Source: Ditylenchus dipsaci | Taxonomy: Eukaryota > Nematoda > Chromadorea > Rhabditida > Anguinidae | DNA length: 64,000 bases | Direction: 5' to 3' | Assembly: GCA_004194705.1 (NCBI GenBank) | Contig: SADC01000301.1 | Coordinates: 87,657-151,656 of the forward strand | Part shown: in pieces, positions 1 through 11,542 of the stretch | Layout of the letters: each line of letters opens with the position of its first letter | Numbering within the stretch: position 1 is the first letter of the stretch | Translations under genes and position numbers: made by a program | Notes under the pieces: generated by a model | The model's database searches: none | What the model saw: only the letters and a program-made list of their open reading frames with translations | What the model was told of the DNA's origin: nothing

Positions 1-714
1 GCGTCAAAAAAAACGCAATTAAAAATAAAAAATAAAACACAAAAAAGCGTTCCTGAGCTTCACCTCTTTAGTACTATATTTAGATCTACACTCATTCTGT
101 AAAGTGTGAAAAAAAAGTTATGGACGTTCGAAGAATATTCCTCATCAAACGTTTACGTTGTAGTATTTGATAGCTGCAGTAAAACACTAACTTTTGGCAC
201 TAAATATTTTACTACTCTTGCAATGCAATATTTCTAATTATACACAGTACAATAATTCAACCAAAACTAGACTCTTTTGATCAGCCCGCGATCCCGCTTT
301 TCTGAAAATAATTAGAAAAAGGAAAAAGTCTTAACAGGATTTCAAAATTATTGAGTTTTTCAGCGCGAAAATACACTTTATTAATCATCGACGTAAATGC
401 AAATAACAATCTAGAATTTTTGGATTCGAGGTCTCATTAGATTTGCATTGTTAAAAAAATGCTCATATTTTTTGTTTATTATTTGAAACAACCTAACATA
501 TTTTTGATCTAGCTAACTAAGGTTGCTTAGTTCAAGTCACGAGCAACTTTTTTTACGTCATTCCACATTTACGTCATTCCACATATGCAGATACCAATTT
601 TCTTATAGTTGTTTCCCACCATCGTTTTCAGCGTGAAATTCTGCGCTGGGGGCCATAAAGGTCACGCAACGCAGCCGGAGTGTTATTCACGAAATTCAAA
701 GAATTTTTAAATCG
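1..714. other. No gene seen; AT-rich 3' flank of the peptidase gene
   Basis: AT-rich non-coding sequence downstream of the minus-strand peptidase stop. The only structure I see is a short tandem duplication of acgtcattccacat near 554-584. No terminal inverted repeat was recognised. Confidence 0.5.
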
Positions 715-3700
715 CTAAAGAGTCAATAGCCAATACCCTTGACAATTGGTTTGATTTAGGCAAGTCGTTTCCTGTTTAACCTTAAACTCTGGTCTAGGAG
801 CCATACTCCTAGGTCCTTGTATCCTAAGTCTACCATCAGCTGGCTTAGGCAAGTGAGGTGCGATGCCTATTCTTCGCCTCTCCATATCATAAACTATGCA
901 GTTTTGTCTATTGAATGGAGTTCCCAATATCCAGTCCATGCCAATCATTTTCAATATGCTGTCATCATGATAGATTCCAAATAAACACTGGTTCACACCT
1001 AATCCACCATAGTTCATAGTTAACACTGAAGGTCCCAGAGAGTAGGGCGATCCATCTATAGTGAAAGTTACTGAATGGTAGGTAGCATTGCATGCTATCA
1101 AGAAAACTCCATAACGACCCTCGTAGATGGCACCCACTGCTGCAGCTATGATCTCTACAATTGCTTTTTTCCCCATCAGCAGAGAGGTACCCGTGTCTGA
1201 GATAGCAGCAGACTTGTAAGCGGAAATGTTGGTGGAACCTTAAAAAACTTTTTATGTTCAGTGTGAATTTTGACATCAAATTTCCAATTCACATGCGTGA
1301 GATTTGCCTCGTTAGAGTCAAAATTTCATGCTCAGCACGATGGTGTTTTTAGTTTTCCCGGAAAGCTTGTTTGAGTGGGTGAAACGAGCATTTAAAAAAT
1401 GACCCTCAGAAAATCAGTATCAAAATTTTGTTTACGTTTTTTAATTTAATATTTTTGTTCAAATTTTGTTTTTCTTACTCGTTTGTTTGTTAGATACCCT
1501 TCTTGCTTGTTTTCTCACTTACGTCGCATTTTTTCCTGGTGCTCAAGCTTGTCCATTGCATTCATTTCTGTCGTTCTCTTTTTAATATTTCACGTCTACG
1601 CTTAAAGTGGGTTCATCAATTTAATTTCTATAATTTCGCAAATACAGTCAACTCTCGATTTAACGAACATTTTTTTCCGGTCCCCAGGGGTTCGAGAGTG
1701 GACTGCATGGCTGCAGTCAGGTAAGAGGAGCTACGCGCCGGTTTCATACATCTTCGTCATCAAGGTCTGGGGTTCACGCGAATCGGGCAGATGTTCGGAA
1801 TGGCAAGGCAAACAGTCAGCAATGGGGTTCGTCGATTCGAACAAACTGGCGCTAACAAAACCGGATTGGGCATAGAAGAAACAGGAGTGCAAGAGATGAA
1901 GACCAAGACAATTAAAAAACAGACCGAAATCAGCCAGAACCATTGGCTGATGAGGTTTATCCTAATCTCCGAAAAAAGAGCTAAACCAGCCAGCTTTGGA
2001 ACTTGGCGAGCTTTTCTCAAAGTTCGACAATCGAAATTTTTAGGCTTATTTTTAATCGATTGTAAATTGATTCGTTTAAAGACGTGTTATGTAAAAAGTG
2101 ATGGCTAGTTCGGTTCTTCCGGTGCCCGTTCCGGTGCCAAAAACAGCTTGGTCCCCCAATCTAAAGAAAAAACAACAGGAGAGACCAAGCTGTTTTTTTG
2201 GCACCGGCAACTCCAGTAGACCCGCTAGTTCACTAGCTATGAGTTTTTTAATGATAAAAATATGAGTTATAAATTGCTCAAATTTTAGTTTTACGTGTGA
2301 CTTTACTTTAATTGAAAACCAAATAAAAAATTTATTTTTGTAAATAAATACTCACCAACACTGACCTGGTCCACCACGATTTCGTAGTATTTGTCATGCA
2401 GCAAAGGCACATAAACAGGTGTTCCACAACTAACAGTGTCCAAACCACCTAATGTGAAAATACCGCTTATTCTCGTGGCATGGCCAGGATAGATATGTGC
2501 CGATTCTTCCAAATAAACAGTGAACACTGCTGAGGAGAGCAGTTTTTGGTTGTAAGCTTGTTGGAGAACTGGCTCGACATTTTGTTCCGCCAAACTTTGG
2601 AAAGCCAGCCCAAAATAGCCGTCGAAAGGTTCCTCAGTGAAAGTGGAGGATATGGAGAAGGCTTGTCCAAATGTGATGTTTGGTATGGTCAGTACTGCAT
2701 CTGGTCCTCCCAGTCCAATAATCTGAAAGGCATTTGATAATTATATAAGAAATTTGGGCGCTACTAGCGAATACCCCCCCCCCAAGCATCCGACCTTTAA
2801 AAATTGCTGTAACTACCCCTGCAAACAACAAGTTTAGGCTTAGCCCTTAGGCTTGGGGGTAGGCCAGCGTACGGAAGTTGTGACTAATGAAGAGTTTGCG
2901 CACATTTTCCGGGGTCTGGGACATAAATTTGGGTACTTTTTACTAAAGTAAAAAAAGTGAAAATCGTTGGGGGGGGGGGGGTATTCGCTAGTAGGGTCGA
3001 AATTTGTTAAAAATCTTGATCATTAATTGTTTTAGATAAATTTTAAAAAAATTGCGGACCAAGAAGTGCTGCCCCCCACCAATTAAAACTTTTCACATCT
3101 CGCTTAGCGTGGAAACCATGGTTCATCAAAAAATGCTTTTTGGACGCTACTCGTTGTTGCAATGAACCAACCGACCGCCCCCCCCCCCAAACACCCTGCT
3201 ACCCAACACTCCAAAACACCCTACTCCCCCCCCGTACTACCTTTATGCCAAATTTCCAAAAATCGATCGTTTACGGGTTTTACTGTGACTGGGTTGGTTG
3301 ATATTTTCTTTCTTTTTTCTACAGGTCGCACCTTTCATGTACTAAAATATAGCCAGAACTCCGGGCTTTCATTTGAGCTATCAAACAGAAAAAAAGTAAT
3401 AAGTAGCTAGAATTTAAAAAACATCTAACGATATCCAATTTCATGCCATCCTACACAGGTCTGTCATTTTGCATGAAATCGCAAAATAAGGGCATTTGCT
3501 GACAGTAAAGCAGTGCTGGAAATAGTTGTAATCGATTGCTCGATAGTTTTTGGCCCTAGAAGTCAGTGAATTTAATAAAAAAATAAATAGAGTATGCACT
3601 CAGGGGGATTTGAACCTGTGAATTATAGGCGATACGTATAGGAAGTACCCTCTCCACTTAAAAGGCCATTGCCGTCTCCGACAACGGTTGTTCCCCGCCA

Positions 3701-4154
3701 ATTCAATTTTTTTTCTTTATCGTTGAATTTACGTACGAATTTATGAACTTAGTTTCTAACAAAGCTATACCTAAAATTAAATTATAGGCCTTGTTTTCTT
3801 AGAAACCAAGCTGAAAAATCCGTACAGAAGTTGAATGATTAGGCAAGAAAATTTGAATTGGCCCCGCCCGGGGGACAATTCAAAACAGGGGGCAATGGTC
3901 CTTTAAAGGGCTACTAAATCATAATTAATGCTTAATTAAATAATCACGGGTTTTGTTGGATGTATATTTCCACTGACCCTGACAGTGTCTTTTCCCAATT
4001 TTCCAGCAGTAGTTCCAATGCCATAGGCTATAGAGAAGCGATCATTTTGTATTTCATGACTAGATGACTCATTGCTTCTGAAGATATTCTTCCCCAAACA
4101 GTTGTTGCAGTTTGAATCAGGCACCCAGAGGTTAGCCGAGCCGGTATCAAATAC
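715..4154 (-). CDS. Pepsin/cathepsin-D-type aspartic peptidase (family A1), 5' exon not found
   Basis: Aspartic endopeptidase, probably secreted or lysosomal by family. Three minus-strand exons splice in frame: 4154-3948, 2722-2356 and 1238-715. The first carries catalytic motif one (VFDTGSANLWVPDSNC). The second carries the flap-side and central fold (EPFDGYFGLAFQSLAEQNV, then SGIFTLGGLDTVSCGTPVY). The third carries catalytic motif two (AAISDTGTSLLMG) and the A1-type end (WILGTPFNRQNCIVYDMERRRIGIA), then a basic, Asn/Gln-rich tail of about 40 residues. Both catalytic Asp residues are present. Junctions are GTGATT/TTTCAG (phase 0) and GTGAGT/TTTAAG (phase 1). The exon with signal peptide and propeptide should lie above 4154, but I found no convincing candidate up to 5.2 kb. 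The introns contain a TTAA-flanked MITE, a tRNA-like sequence and a C-tract foldback element. The DTGSANLWVPDSNC context is nematode-like (family knowledge). Confidence 0.9.
1645..1705. mobile_element. 61-bp pogo/Tigger-type mini-element in peptidase intron
   Basis: Starts CAGTCAACTCTCGATTTAAC after a TA and ends as the reverse complement of CAGTCCACTCTCGAACCCC. The two ends nearly touch. This is the typical end sequence of pogo/Tigger elements (family knowledge). Confidence 0.6.
1791..2108 (+). pseudogene. Tc1/mariner-type transposase N-terminal HTH fragment
   Basis: An open stretch starts with a helix-turn-helix reading FGMARQTVSNGVRRFEQTGA, followed by a Gly/Lys-rich linker. Nothing of a catalytic domain follows. 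The same HTH type, with frame damage, lies in the element at 62839-63357 (IRQLFGVERQTVSSVV). It sits inside the peptidase intron and is therefore an insertion relic. Confidence 0.5.
2131..2207. repeat. Small hairpin with CAAGCTG stem
   Basis: ccggtgccaaaaacagcttg is mirrored about 40 bp later by caagctgtttttttggcacc, giving a near-perfect stem with a loop of roughly 25 bp. It is a likely foldback MITE remnant. Confidence 0.6.
2761..2994. mobile_element. C-tract foldback MITE, copy 1
   Basis: Inverted ends CTACTAGCGAATACCCCC and GGGGGTATTCGCTAGTAG surround about 200 bp. A second copy in the opposite orientation with the same interior lies at 12241-12484. The interior includes a tract rich in gcctaagcctaa-type words also found at 4.4, 6.45 and 11.36 kb. 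It lies in the aspartic-peptidase intron. Confidence 0.75.
3160..3240. repeat. C-rich low-complexity tract
   Basis: Runs of C broken by short A-rich words (caaacaccctgctacccaac type). Simple sequence only. Confidence 0.6.
3597..3935 (-). repeat. tRNA-like (SINE-type) sequence split by a TTAA element
   Basis: On the minus strand, 3935-3903 and 3661-3597 join across the inserted element. The join gives an A-box-like stretch (tagcccttaagtggag) and, about 45 bp later, a B-box-like ggttcaaatcccc. This is a tRNA-derived promoter layout. No complete cloverleaf was confirmed. Confidence 0.45.
3662..3902. mobile_element. TTAA-flanked MITE (piggyBac-type target site)
   Basis: Ends AAGGCCATTGCC and GGCAATGGTCCT are inverted and flanked on both sides by TTAA (3658-3661, 3903-3906). 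The interior (ttagtttctaacaaagc and gttttcttagaaaccaag) is itself palindromic and recurs at 50.1-50.26 kb. No gene inside. Confidence 0.7.
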
Positions 4155-5456
4155 CTTAAATTTAATTAATTAACAGAATGCCTTGTTTGGATCAAATATT
4201 AAATACCACGCTAAACTTCTGGCCAGGAGTTCCTTAATATTTTTATATAAAAAGCAGCATGCTCAGTAACTGGAAAACTTCGGACCCTATCCGACAAAAA
4301 AGGCTTTTTGCCTTGGTCCCCCTGCTGTTTTTTTTTTGTTTTTTTAGGCTTTAGACTTATGTAAGGATAGGTATGCAGCGTATGTTAGGACGGACTGAAA
4401 CGCATCTCAGACTCATGTTTGAATCCGTCTTAACATGCGATGGCCTACTCTTGCCTAAGCGTAAAAAGGGAAATGAAGGCAAAAAAGCCCTCCTTTGTTG
4501 GATAGAGCCAAACTTTGAGCACTACAGTACAATCGGGTGCATTTTGCCTCGGTCCCCTTTTTTGGCTTAGGCACACTTTGGCTTGTCGTAAGTAAGGACG
4601 GATTCAAACCTACTTCTCGCACTACAAACTGAAAGAAAAACCTGTTTGAGTAAGCCTTGAAGTAATCTGAGCTAACCTCCGTCTCATATAAAAAATGACA
4701 GCCATTTGTCATAGCCACATTGTAGAAGTCTAAAGCTTTTCGAAAAACTTGAAAAGCCGCTGAACTTATGACCAACTACGTCAATGTTTGCTCAGACCCG
4801 CCTGGTTATGTCTCCAGTTCGGATTCGCTATCACAAATGCTTTTTATAATTAAAAAGTTCAACGTAGGTATGATAATCCAAACTTTAATATTAAAATGGA
4901 ATTTAAAACTGTTCAATGGATCGCCAAATTCTAAAATATTGTTCGTGATCTCACGAACAATTTCTCATTCCATTCGAATAGTAGAATTTCTATTACGAAA
5001 CCCATGTTTGACCTTACTGTTATTTTTATGAACAAGAGTTTAGGGACCCCGTCAGACAAGCGCTTATAACATTGATTTTATCGCAAGAATTACTTCCCAC
5101 CCCAAAATTTGGATACCTGGCTTGGCAGTGATACGATTCCGGGTGGTGATGAGATTCAGCGGCTAAAAGAGTATGATGTAACTGAAACACCCCTCTAATT
5201 TCTGAAATCTCACGTCTTTTTTATTTATTTAAAAGGGGTATTATCAATGTGCATAAAAGAATAGAGGCAAAAAATGGCGGAGGGGGTTTAAAGGGGCTTT
5301 TATGTATGTTTGTGTTGGAAATCCTTATTTTTGACACCAAATCCATTTCCAGCATGGTCAACTTGTTTATAAAATAATCAACGCTACTGGAATGTACAAC
5401 AAACAAAAAAAATTTTGGGTGTTCCAGTAGCTTATTCCAGTTGCTTAAGCTACTGG
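4155..5456. other. No gene identified; upstream region of peptidase gene
   Basis: The peptidase 5' exon should be here or further right, but none of the frames shows a propeptide or signal sequence I can defend. A block at about 4275-4620 holds words shared with 6.4, 11.3 and 12.3 kb (gtccgtcctaacatacgctgg, gcctaagcctaa). A small hairpin (ttgttcgtgatctcacgaacaa) lies near 4940. Confidence 0.4.
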
Positions 5457-5630
5457 AATATACACCCTCCCCTCCCAATAATTTTTAGAGGCTACCTAAA
5501 ACCAGCTAAAAACGCTAAAACCAGCATTTTTAAAAAAAAGGTTGTACAAAAGCCCTTATTGATATTGGCTAGGCCATAAATCTGAACCTAAGCCTACGGG
5601 CCTCAGCCTAAATTATTGGGAGGAGTATAT
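5457..5630. mobile_element. Foldback MITE with CCCTCCCCTCCCAATAATTT ends
   Basis: tacaccctcccctcccaata near 5461 is mirrored by ttattgggaggagtatata ending near 5630. It directly abuts the large element that follows. No coding potential. Confidence 0.5.
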
Positions 5631-6045
5631 AACACGCCTCGAAACAAACTTTTTTTTTATCTGACTTTAGGGGGGTTAGGCACTATTTTCAGTGTTTCAA
5701 AATGTGTAGCCCCAAAAACGCCTAAATCTGGACCATGCTCACTACACATTTGGAGTAGTTTGGAAAGTACTCAGGATCTGCAGTGAAAAAAGAGATTTTC
5801 ATCATTTTCCCCAAAATGAACAATTTTTCAGTGAGTGTGCTTTGAATCTCGAGTGATTTTAGAAAATCATGATTTTTCCACCATGGACACTAGGTTTTAT
5901 TGAGATTGGCTCCAATCGCCTTAATACGTATTGCAAACGGCGCGTTTTCGAGCACTTCCGAAAGTACTCTGGATCTGCACCATGGCACAGTGATTTTAAA
6001 GCACTTTTCCAAAACTCGTGTTTTTGTACCGTCCAAACTACAGAC

Positions 6046-6208
6046 ACATGCTCATCCTGACTCAGGATAGACACATGCTCATCCTGACTCAGGATAGACA
6101 CGTGTTCATCCTGACTCAGGATAGACACGTGTTCATCCTGACTCAGGATGGACACATGCTCATCCTGACTCAGGATAGACACATGCTCATTCTGACTCAG
6201 GATAGACA
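6046..6208. repeat. 27-bp minisatellite in left arm
   Basis: Six copies of a 27-bp unit (acacatgctcatcctgactc plus aggatag) with few changes. As the unit is 9 codons long, frames on both strands stay open, which makes artefact proteins such as HVSILSQDE repeats. Confidence 0.9.
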
Positions 6209-6237
6209 CGTTTAGTAAAAAAAAGTTACACTCAGCG

Positions 6238-6590
6238 GGGATCGAACCTACGAGATGTTTTCACGGACCACCCCTTTTTCGGAGACAGGTCAGTTCGCCC
6301 CACGATCAGTTCGCCCGGTCAGTTCGCCCCAAGATCAGTTCGCCCCGTTTTTAAAAATGACCATTATGTCACAAAAAACAAACCCAAAATTATTTTTTTA
6401 ACTTTTTTGTAGTTCGGGAACATGTTTGAGTCCGTCCTAACACACGCTGGCCTACCCTTGCCTAAGCCTAAGCCTAAAACAAAAACGGGGCGAACTGATC
6501 GTGGGGCGAACTGACCGGGGCGAACTGATCATGGGGCGAACTGACCGTACACCCCTTTTTCCACTAGGCTAACTGGGTCGTTTCATCCGA
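6238..6590 (-). repeat. tRNA-like sequence in left arm, split by foldback insertion
   Basis: Read on the minus strand across the insertion, it has an A-box-like cccagttagcctagtgg and a B-box-like ggttcgatcccc. The inverted twin at 11167-11520 is split at the identical base. This is probably a SINE captured in the element's arm. Confidence 0.5.
6281..6552. mobile_element. Foldback element with GGTCAGTTCGCC-word ends, left-arm copy
   Basis: The left end GGAGACAGGTCAGTTCGCC and right end reading outward GTGTACGGTCAGTTCGCC each carry several cagttcgcc words. Flanks are a perfect 9-bp duplication, CCCTTTTTC (6272-6280, 6553-6561). The core has a gtccgtcctaacacacgctgg block and no gene. Confidence 0.85.
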
Positions 6591-7062
6591 GTGGTTATTT
6601 GTCATACTTATACCCAAAACATAGAGTATTCGATGAAAAAAAATTAAGTTGCCCTCCTGGTCAGGAAGACATTCCGGTAAGGGGCTCGTTGGTTTTCCAG
6701 GTAATCACTACATAGTTTTTGTTACCTTTAGGCCACTTAGATCCAATTTTCCAATTCTGTCAAAACCCTTGTTAGAGGTTAACAAAACCTTTATTTCAGC
6801 TCTATTACTGAGCTACCTGGTGTATTTAACCTCAATGAGGTATCAATACTCGGACAAATAAATGTCTCCGAATCGGTACTGGGCAGGACATTTGGACATA
6901 AAGGGACACATGGGGAGATTATGTGGACATTAAGGGGACATTGAGGAGCTTGGTTGGGGGATATCGCTAAACGGTGTTGTTAAGACAGCTAGGAAATTAA
7001 TGAAACTCCTAATTTATTTCAACAAAACATAACAAACAATAGCGAATCAATAAAGTAGATGG

Positions 7063-9519
7063 TTAGTTCCCTACATTCCAAAGTCTTCTGACGGCTGATT
7101 GCTCTTCTGCCAGAAAGCGTCCTACGAGCTGGTTCTCTTCATCAGTCAGACGCAGCGGCTCACTTCTTTCTACAGATGCATTCTGTTTGAAACGATCTAG
7201 CATTTGCTGAAACGGCTCTACAAAAGCTGAGTGATAGATGATAAAGAATAAAAATAAGAGTAAGACTAACCGCCTACATGACTGAGATAAGCTAATTTTG
7301 CTTCAGCAATATTTGACAGTTCACGTGTGGAAAGAATAGTGCAGCACTGTTCTACCACGCCATCCAGCTTCATGATCTTTTCTTGGTCCACAGGTAGTAC
7401 GAGAGGATGAGGCGCTACAGTTTCTATAAAATGCAGAAGGTTATCACAACAACTGATCTAAAAAGTTTACCTTAAACAAGAGAATAGAATGGGATGTTGG
7501 TGTAGGCTGAACCCAATCTGCGGAACGAACGAAACGTGCATACTGACAGAGCGGAATGCCTCCTATGAATCAATGAAGAAATATAGTAAAGACATTTCAT
7601 AAAATATCCCACTTTTGTCTACGAAAACACGGAAGAAGTGATTCTTTCTTATTGATCCAAATTGCAGCACCTGGTTTCCTACCACTTTGTCGAAATCGTA
7701 GACAGTGTAGAGTAGAGTCGAATTTTCCACGCCATTAAGCTTCTCAAATTCCTGCTTCATTGCTGAAAATCACACGGTTTCAAGGAAAAATGATTCTGTA
7801 GTATGTTAACCTTGGGGCGTAGGGCACTGGCTACGATCTAAGCGCTTGCTGAAACGTCCAAAGCAGGCATCGATGTCAATATGCGTATGCCCAACCTCGT
7901 TGTACGCTACGTAGAACTACATTTGAATAGTCTGAGAACATAGAATATATACAGAAACAGCGTACCTCGCGCACCACAGACTGTGCTCGGAGAAACCATC
8001 CTAAGGCGCCCAACAGAAGATACGATTTGTTTGGCCCGAAGTTGTCGAGTTGGAAAGCTACAGTAGGAGAAATTTGTTTAGTTCTGGAGACCGCATCGAG
8101 AAGTTGACTGAGCACTGAGTTCGTTCCACCTACGTTCGCACCACAAAGATTAAAATAGCCATGCATTGAAAACGGAAATTCTTGAATGCTGCTACCACAT
8201 ACTGCAATGAACATTTGTAACTTTGAAAATTTTGTTAATAAACCTACTTGGCCTGTGCACGAGAGCTACATTCAGATCGCAGAATGCAAGGTCCTTGTCA
8301 GCAAGTAGTTTGGCGCGACCTTGCAGCAGATGGGGTATTTTCGTATGCATCTTGGTCATTCCATCATGAGCTACGCTGAGGAACTGATCAGGACTTCTCA
8401 CAGAGAAAATCTTCCTAGCGGCGTAGTCCTTTCTGTCTGCCCTATGAAAGTTTTTATAGGTGTAGGGAGGAAAAAATAACAGTATAGCATTACTTCACAT
8501 TTTCGTAATGAGCGTAACGTAGCGCTACAGCTTCAGTTTTTTACCATCCACCCAGCGTCCGTTGTGAAGCCCGTGTTCAGTTCACGCAGATATTGCATTT
8601 TGTCAGATCGTTTGTCTACAAAAGTAAAAATCTCAACGCAAAATTGAATATGTTACTACTATAAATCAAGTAACCTTTCTGAAATGAAGACGAGGTGCAA
8701 TTTCATGAAGCAGTCGGTAGGGACGACTACTGTTGCGCTTGTATTGTTGCCAGTTGCAATTTCTACACACTCACTAAAAAAAAATTCTCGTTTATCTGGA
8801 AAAATGATTATCTGATCATTACCGCTTTGTTAGACTTGGAGGAGCATAGTATTCGTTTCCAGTGGGCGATTCCTGAGCTACTGAGTCCAAGAATATACAA
8901 CTTCTGCTAAGTCCTCATAAAAGTTCTCCGCGTGCATCCTGCGACCAGCATTTCCATGTTTCCCTGCTTGATGTCTACCATTGACGTAGTCGACAATGAA
9001 CCTATTAAACCTGAAAAAAGATTTCGTCAGAGGAGAAATAAGGAGACGTGTCGCTTACGTGTGTTCAGAAAGAGCAACTACAGCGCAGAAAAACTTTTTG
9101 CATACTGCTTTTCCCTCTAGACGAAGCTTTATGCCATCTTGACCTACGCAGGATTGAATAAGAAAGAATTGCTGGTAGTGGCGATCTCTTGCGTCACACG
9201 AAAGGCGACTACGAACGGTGTAGACATCGAATCTAGGAGGCAATAATTATTAAGATAAATAAGAGTAGAACAAAAGTTTATGCTCCCTTGAAAAACGGCC
9301 GTCACATCTACCATGACAGCAAATTCGGTCGATCAATTCGACGAACTTGAGTGGTTTGACTGCACGTTTCTCGAATGATTTCATGAAGCGCAAATGTTTC
9401 TCTTCCACATCAATAGCACCTTAATACGTTCTTAAATTGTTGTAAAACGTCAGTGGACAAAACATACCTGCAGTGACCGAATCACTGCTACCTACTTCTT
9501 GTGCGCTGACAGTTGCCAT
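7063..9519 (-). pseudogene. DUF7869-like transposon protein gene, frame-damaged
   Basis: Likely the transposase or replication protein of the 6.4-kb element (inference). Start ATG is at 9519-9517 (MATVSAQEVG). Clear minus-strand exons include 8773-8675 (zinc-binding-like ECRNCNWQQY), 8441-8248 (HYENVK/ADRKDYAARK, later AHDGMTKMHTKIP), 8201-7966 (AFQLDNFGPNKSYLLLGALG), 7916-7811 (NEVGHTHIDIDACFGRFSKR), 7762-7613, 7562-7471, 7423-7271 and 7217-7063 (ends RRLWNVGN). The QLDN...NK and GHTHxDIDxxF motifs are the signature I associate with DUF7869 proteins of animal mobile elements. Most junctions are canonical and in phase. Four places need a frame change: about 8860, about 8590, the A-run near 8555, and the 7562-7471/7423-7271 junction. 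These are either decay or assembly indels. An upstream exon (about 9240-9060) reads LRLEGKAVCKKFFCAV. Confidence 0.7.
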
Positions 9520-9642
9520 AAATGCTTTGATCAATCTAAAAATCATGCGCATGTAAGATAAGTTGTAGTAGATTTTCGAAAGTATTTTTTTGCTCAAATG
9601 ATCAAGTCAGCACTGCTAACTTATAGAAAACAACAATTTTAG

Positions 9643-10774
9643 ATGTGAAGAGCGTAGAGTCGGTAAGTGCTTTACTCTAATTATTCGACGATAACCTTTC
9701 TATTCAGGAACTCAAAGATGTCTGCCCAGATCTAGTCTCCTTCCTATACAAGAATGGTGGTCTCACTTTTCAGTCTTCTGTAGAACTGTCTAACAAGCTG
9801 CTTGGCCGAATAGTTCCAGAAAAACGACTTTTTGAGGCTTGCACGTCTCGTAGGCTAGTCTTTCGTTTAGCTCTGAAGTCTTTTTCGTCATAAACTGTGT
9901 ACTTCAAGCTACAAGCCCTGCTTATTCGAAAGATGTTCCAGAATAGTGGCCGAAGAAGAACTTCAAGACAAGCTTCTGCACGAATTGGCTCTAGCGGACC
10001 TCACAGATGTAGTTGTTTCAGTGTCTCCTGACTATTGCGCTGTGCTTGATGGTCTAGCTGCTAGTAGTATTGTCATCTTGGACGGCAAACAGGTGTGTCT
10101 TTTATTTATTAGGTAATATTTTATCTGAATCACAAAATATCAGGAGGTAGGATGTGCACTACGGTCTCTCAGCATGGCAGATGTAGAAGGTTGTCGACTT
10201 CTCGTGCTTCTCAATTCGAATTTCGGGAATCATCGGCTGTAGTCAATGAGCTTTTTGGAGGCCTTCTCTTAGTTTCCTTTCTGCGCAGCACACAGGCTCC
10301 TCTCATAGGTAGTTTAGTTTTCATGGCGCATTGAGAAGATTTTTATTCTTTTTTCAGACGAAAGCTGTGTCATGCTTGAGAAGATTTCTACATCCACGCC
10401 AGTAGCACTGTTCTTGTTCAAAAATACGAATCAGCCTTCGAATGCGGGCAGCTTAGTAGGAGAAATGTGCCGCTGTGGTCTTCGCTTCAGTGATGTCATT
10501 ATGGGCTCTGAATTCGATGAATTGTACAAGTTGCTGGATAGCGAAGAGGCGATTTCAGTGGTGGCTCAGCTATCTGCTGAAAACGGTTTGTTGTTGTATT
10601 CGATAAATGAATGATCACTTATTCTTAGATGCTTCCTTTGTAGACTTCCTGCTGGACTCTATTCTGAGAAACATTGAGAGCTTCAAGAAAATATTCCTGA
10701 TGGTCACGAATCCGGAGCAAAAGAAGCGCGTAGATCTCAAGGTAGATCACGCAAAAAAAAGCGCAAGAGAATAA
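9643..10774 (+). CDS. Second gene of the 6.4-kb transposon, unknown family
   Basis: Family not recognised. It diverges from the DUF7869-like gene across about 120 bp, so the two probably share a promoter. Exon pieces read VKSVES/ELKDVCPDLVSFLYKNGG, then after a frame break at about 9870-9900 AEEELQDKLLHELALADL, then MADVEGCRLLVLLNSNFG. A further break leads to NELFGGLLLVSFL, followed by ESCVMLEKISTSTPVALFLF and, after a 49-bp intron, DASFVDFLLDSILRNIESFK. It ends with a Lys-rich tail at 10774. Junctions at 10078-10142, about 10316-10357 and 10587-10629 look canonical. The protein would be acidic and leucine-rich, without membrane segments. Start codon unresolved; the breaks suggest decay, unrecognised introns or indels. 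A GTT-repeat microsatellite follows at about 10787-10830. Confidence 0.5.
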
Positions 10775-11166
10775 GGCTAACTTTACTCTTTGTTGTTGTT
10801 GTTTTTGTTGTTGTTGTTGTTAATTTTGTTTGTTGGAAATAAATTAGAAATTTCACCTGTCCGCTACCTTGTCCCTTTCCAAGCCATTCTTTCATCACGC
10901 TGACTGCTTTCAGCATTTCAAAAGTAGTTAATTAATTGTTAATGTTATCCAGACTCCCTGTAATTTCTAATGTAAATGTTCATCGATAGTCACATGCAAC
11001 CCCCTCTCATAACTGAGAAAAATATGCCGCATAATCCCACCAGAGAATGAATGAATTCACATTTGACTTTTACCAGAATGTCCTCCTGACCAGGAGGGCA
11101 ACTTAATTTTTTTTCATCGAATACTCTATGTTTTGGGTATAAGTATGACAAATAACCACCCGGGTG

Positions 11167-11520
11167 TAACGACCCAGTTAGCCTAGTGGAAAAAGGGGGA
11201 GACAGGTCAGTTCGCCACGCGGTCAGTTCGCCACGGTCAGTTCGCCACGGTGTCAGTTCGCCACGGTTTTCAAAATGACCATTTTGACACAAAAGAGGCC
11301 ACTAAACAATTTTTTTAACTTTTTTTTAGTTCGGGGAACATGTTTGAGTCCGTCCTAACATACGCTGGCCTACCTTGCCTAAAGCCTAAGCCTAAAACAA
11401 AACCGTGGCGAACTGACCGCGTGGCGAACTGACCATGGCGAACTGACCGCGTGGCGAACTGACCGTACACCGAAAAAGGGGTGGTCCGTGAAAACATGTC
11501 GTAGGTTCGATCCCGCTGAG
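11167..11520 (+). repeat. tRNA-like sequence in right arm, split by foldback insertion
   Basis: cccagttagcctagtgg (A-box-like) and, after the inserted element, gtaggttcgatcccgctgag (B-box-like). It is the inverted twin of the left-arm copy. tRNA-like spacing is restored when the insert is removed. Confidence 0.5.
11198..11471. mobile_element. Foldback element with GGTCAGTTCGCC-word ends, right-arm copy
   Basis: The ends GGAGACAGGTCAGTTCGCC and (outward) GGTGTACGGTCAGTTCGCC are flanked by a perfect 9-bp duplication, GAAAAAGGG (11189-11197, 11472-11480). The target base is the same as in the left arm, yet the core is oriented oppositely relative to the arm. Confidence 0.85.
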
Positions 11521-11542
11521 TGTAACCTTTTTTTACTAAACG

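Noticed and set aside
4455..5200. Missing 5' exon of the aspartic peptidase
   Set aside because: Translations near 4455-4775 and 5105-5170 lack the expected propeptide or IGTP-type sequence before the first DTG motif.
6018..6215. Repetitive open frames HVSILSQDE / DRHMLILTQ on both strands
   Set aside because: They are the 27-bp (9-codon) minisatellite read through; all frames remain open because the unit is a multiple of three and lacks stops.
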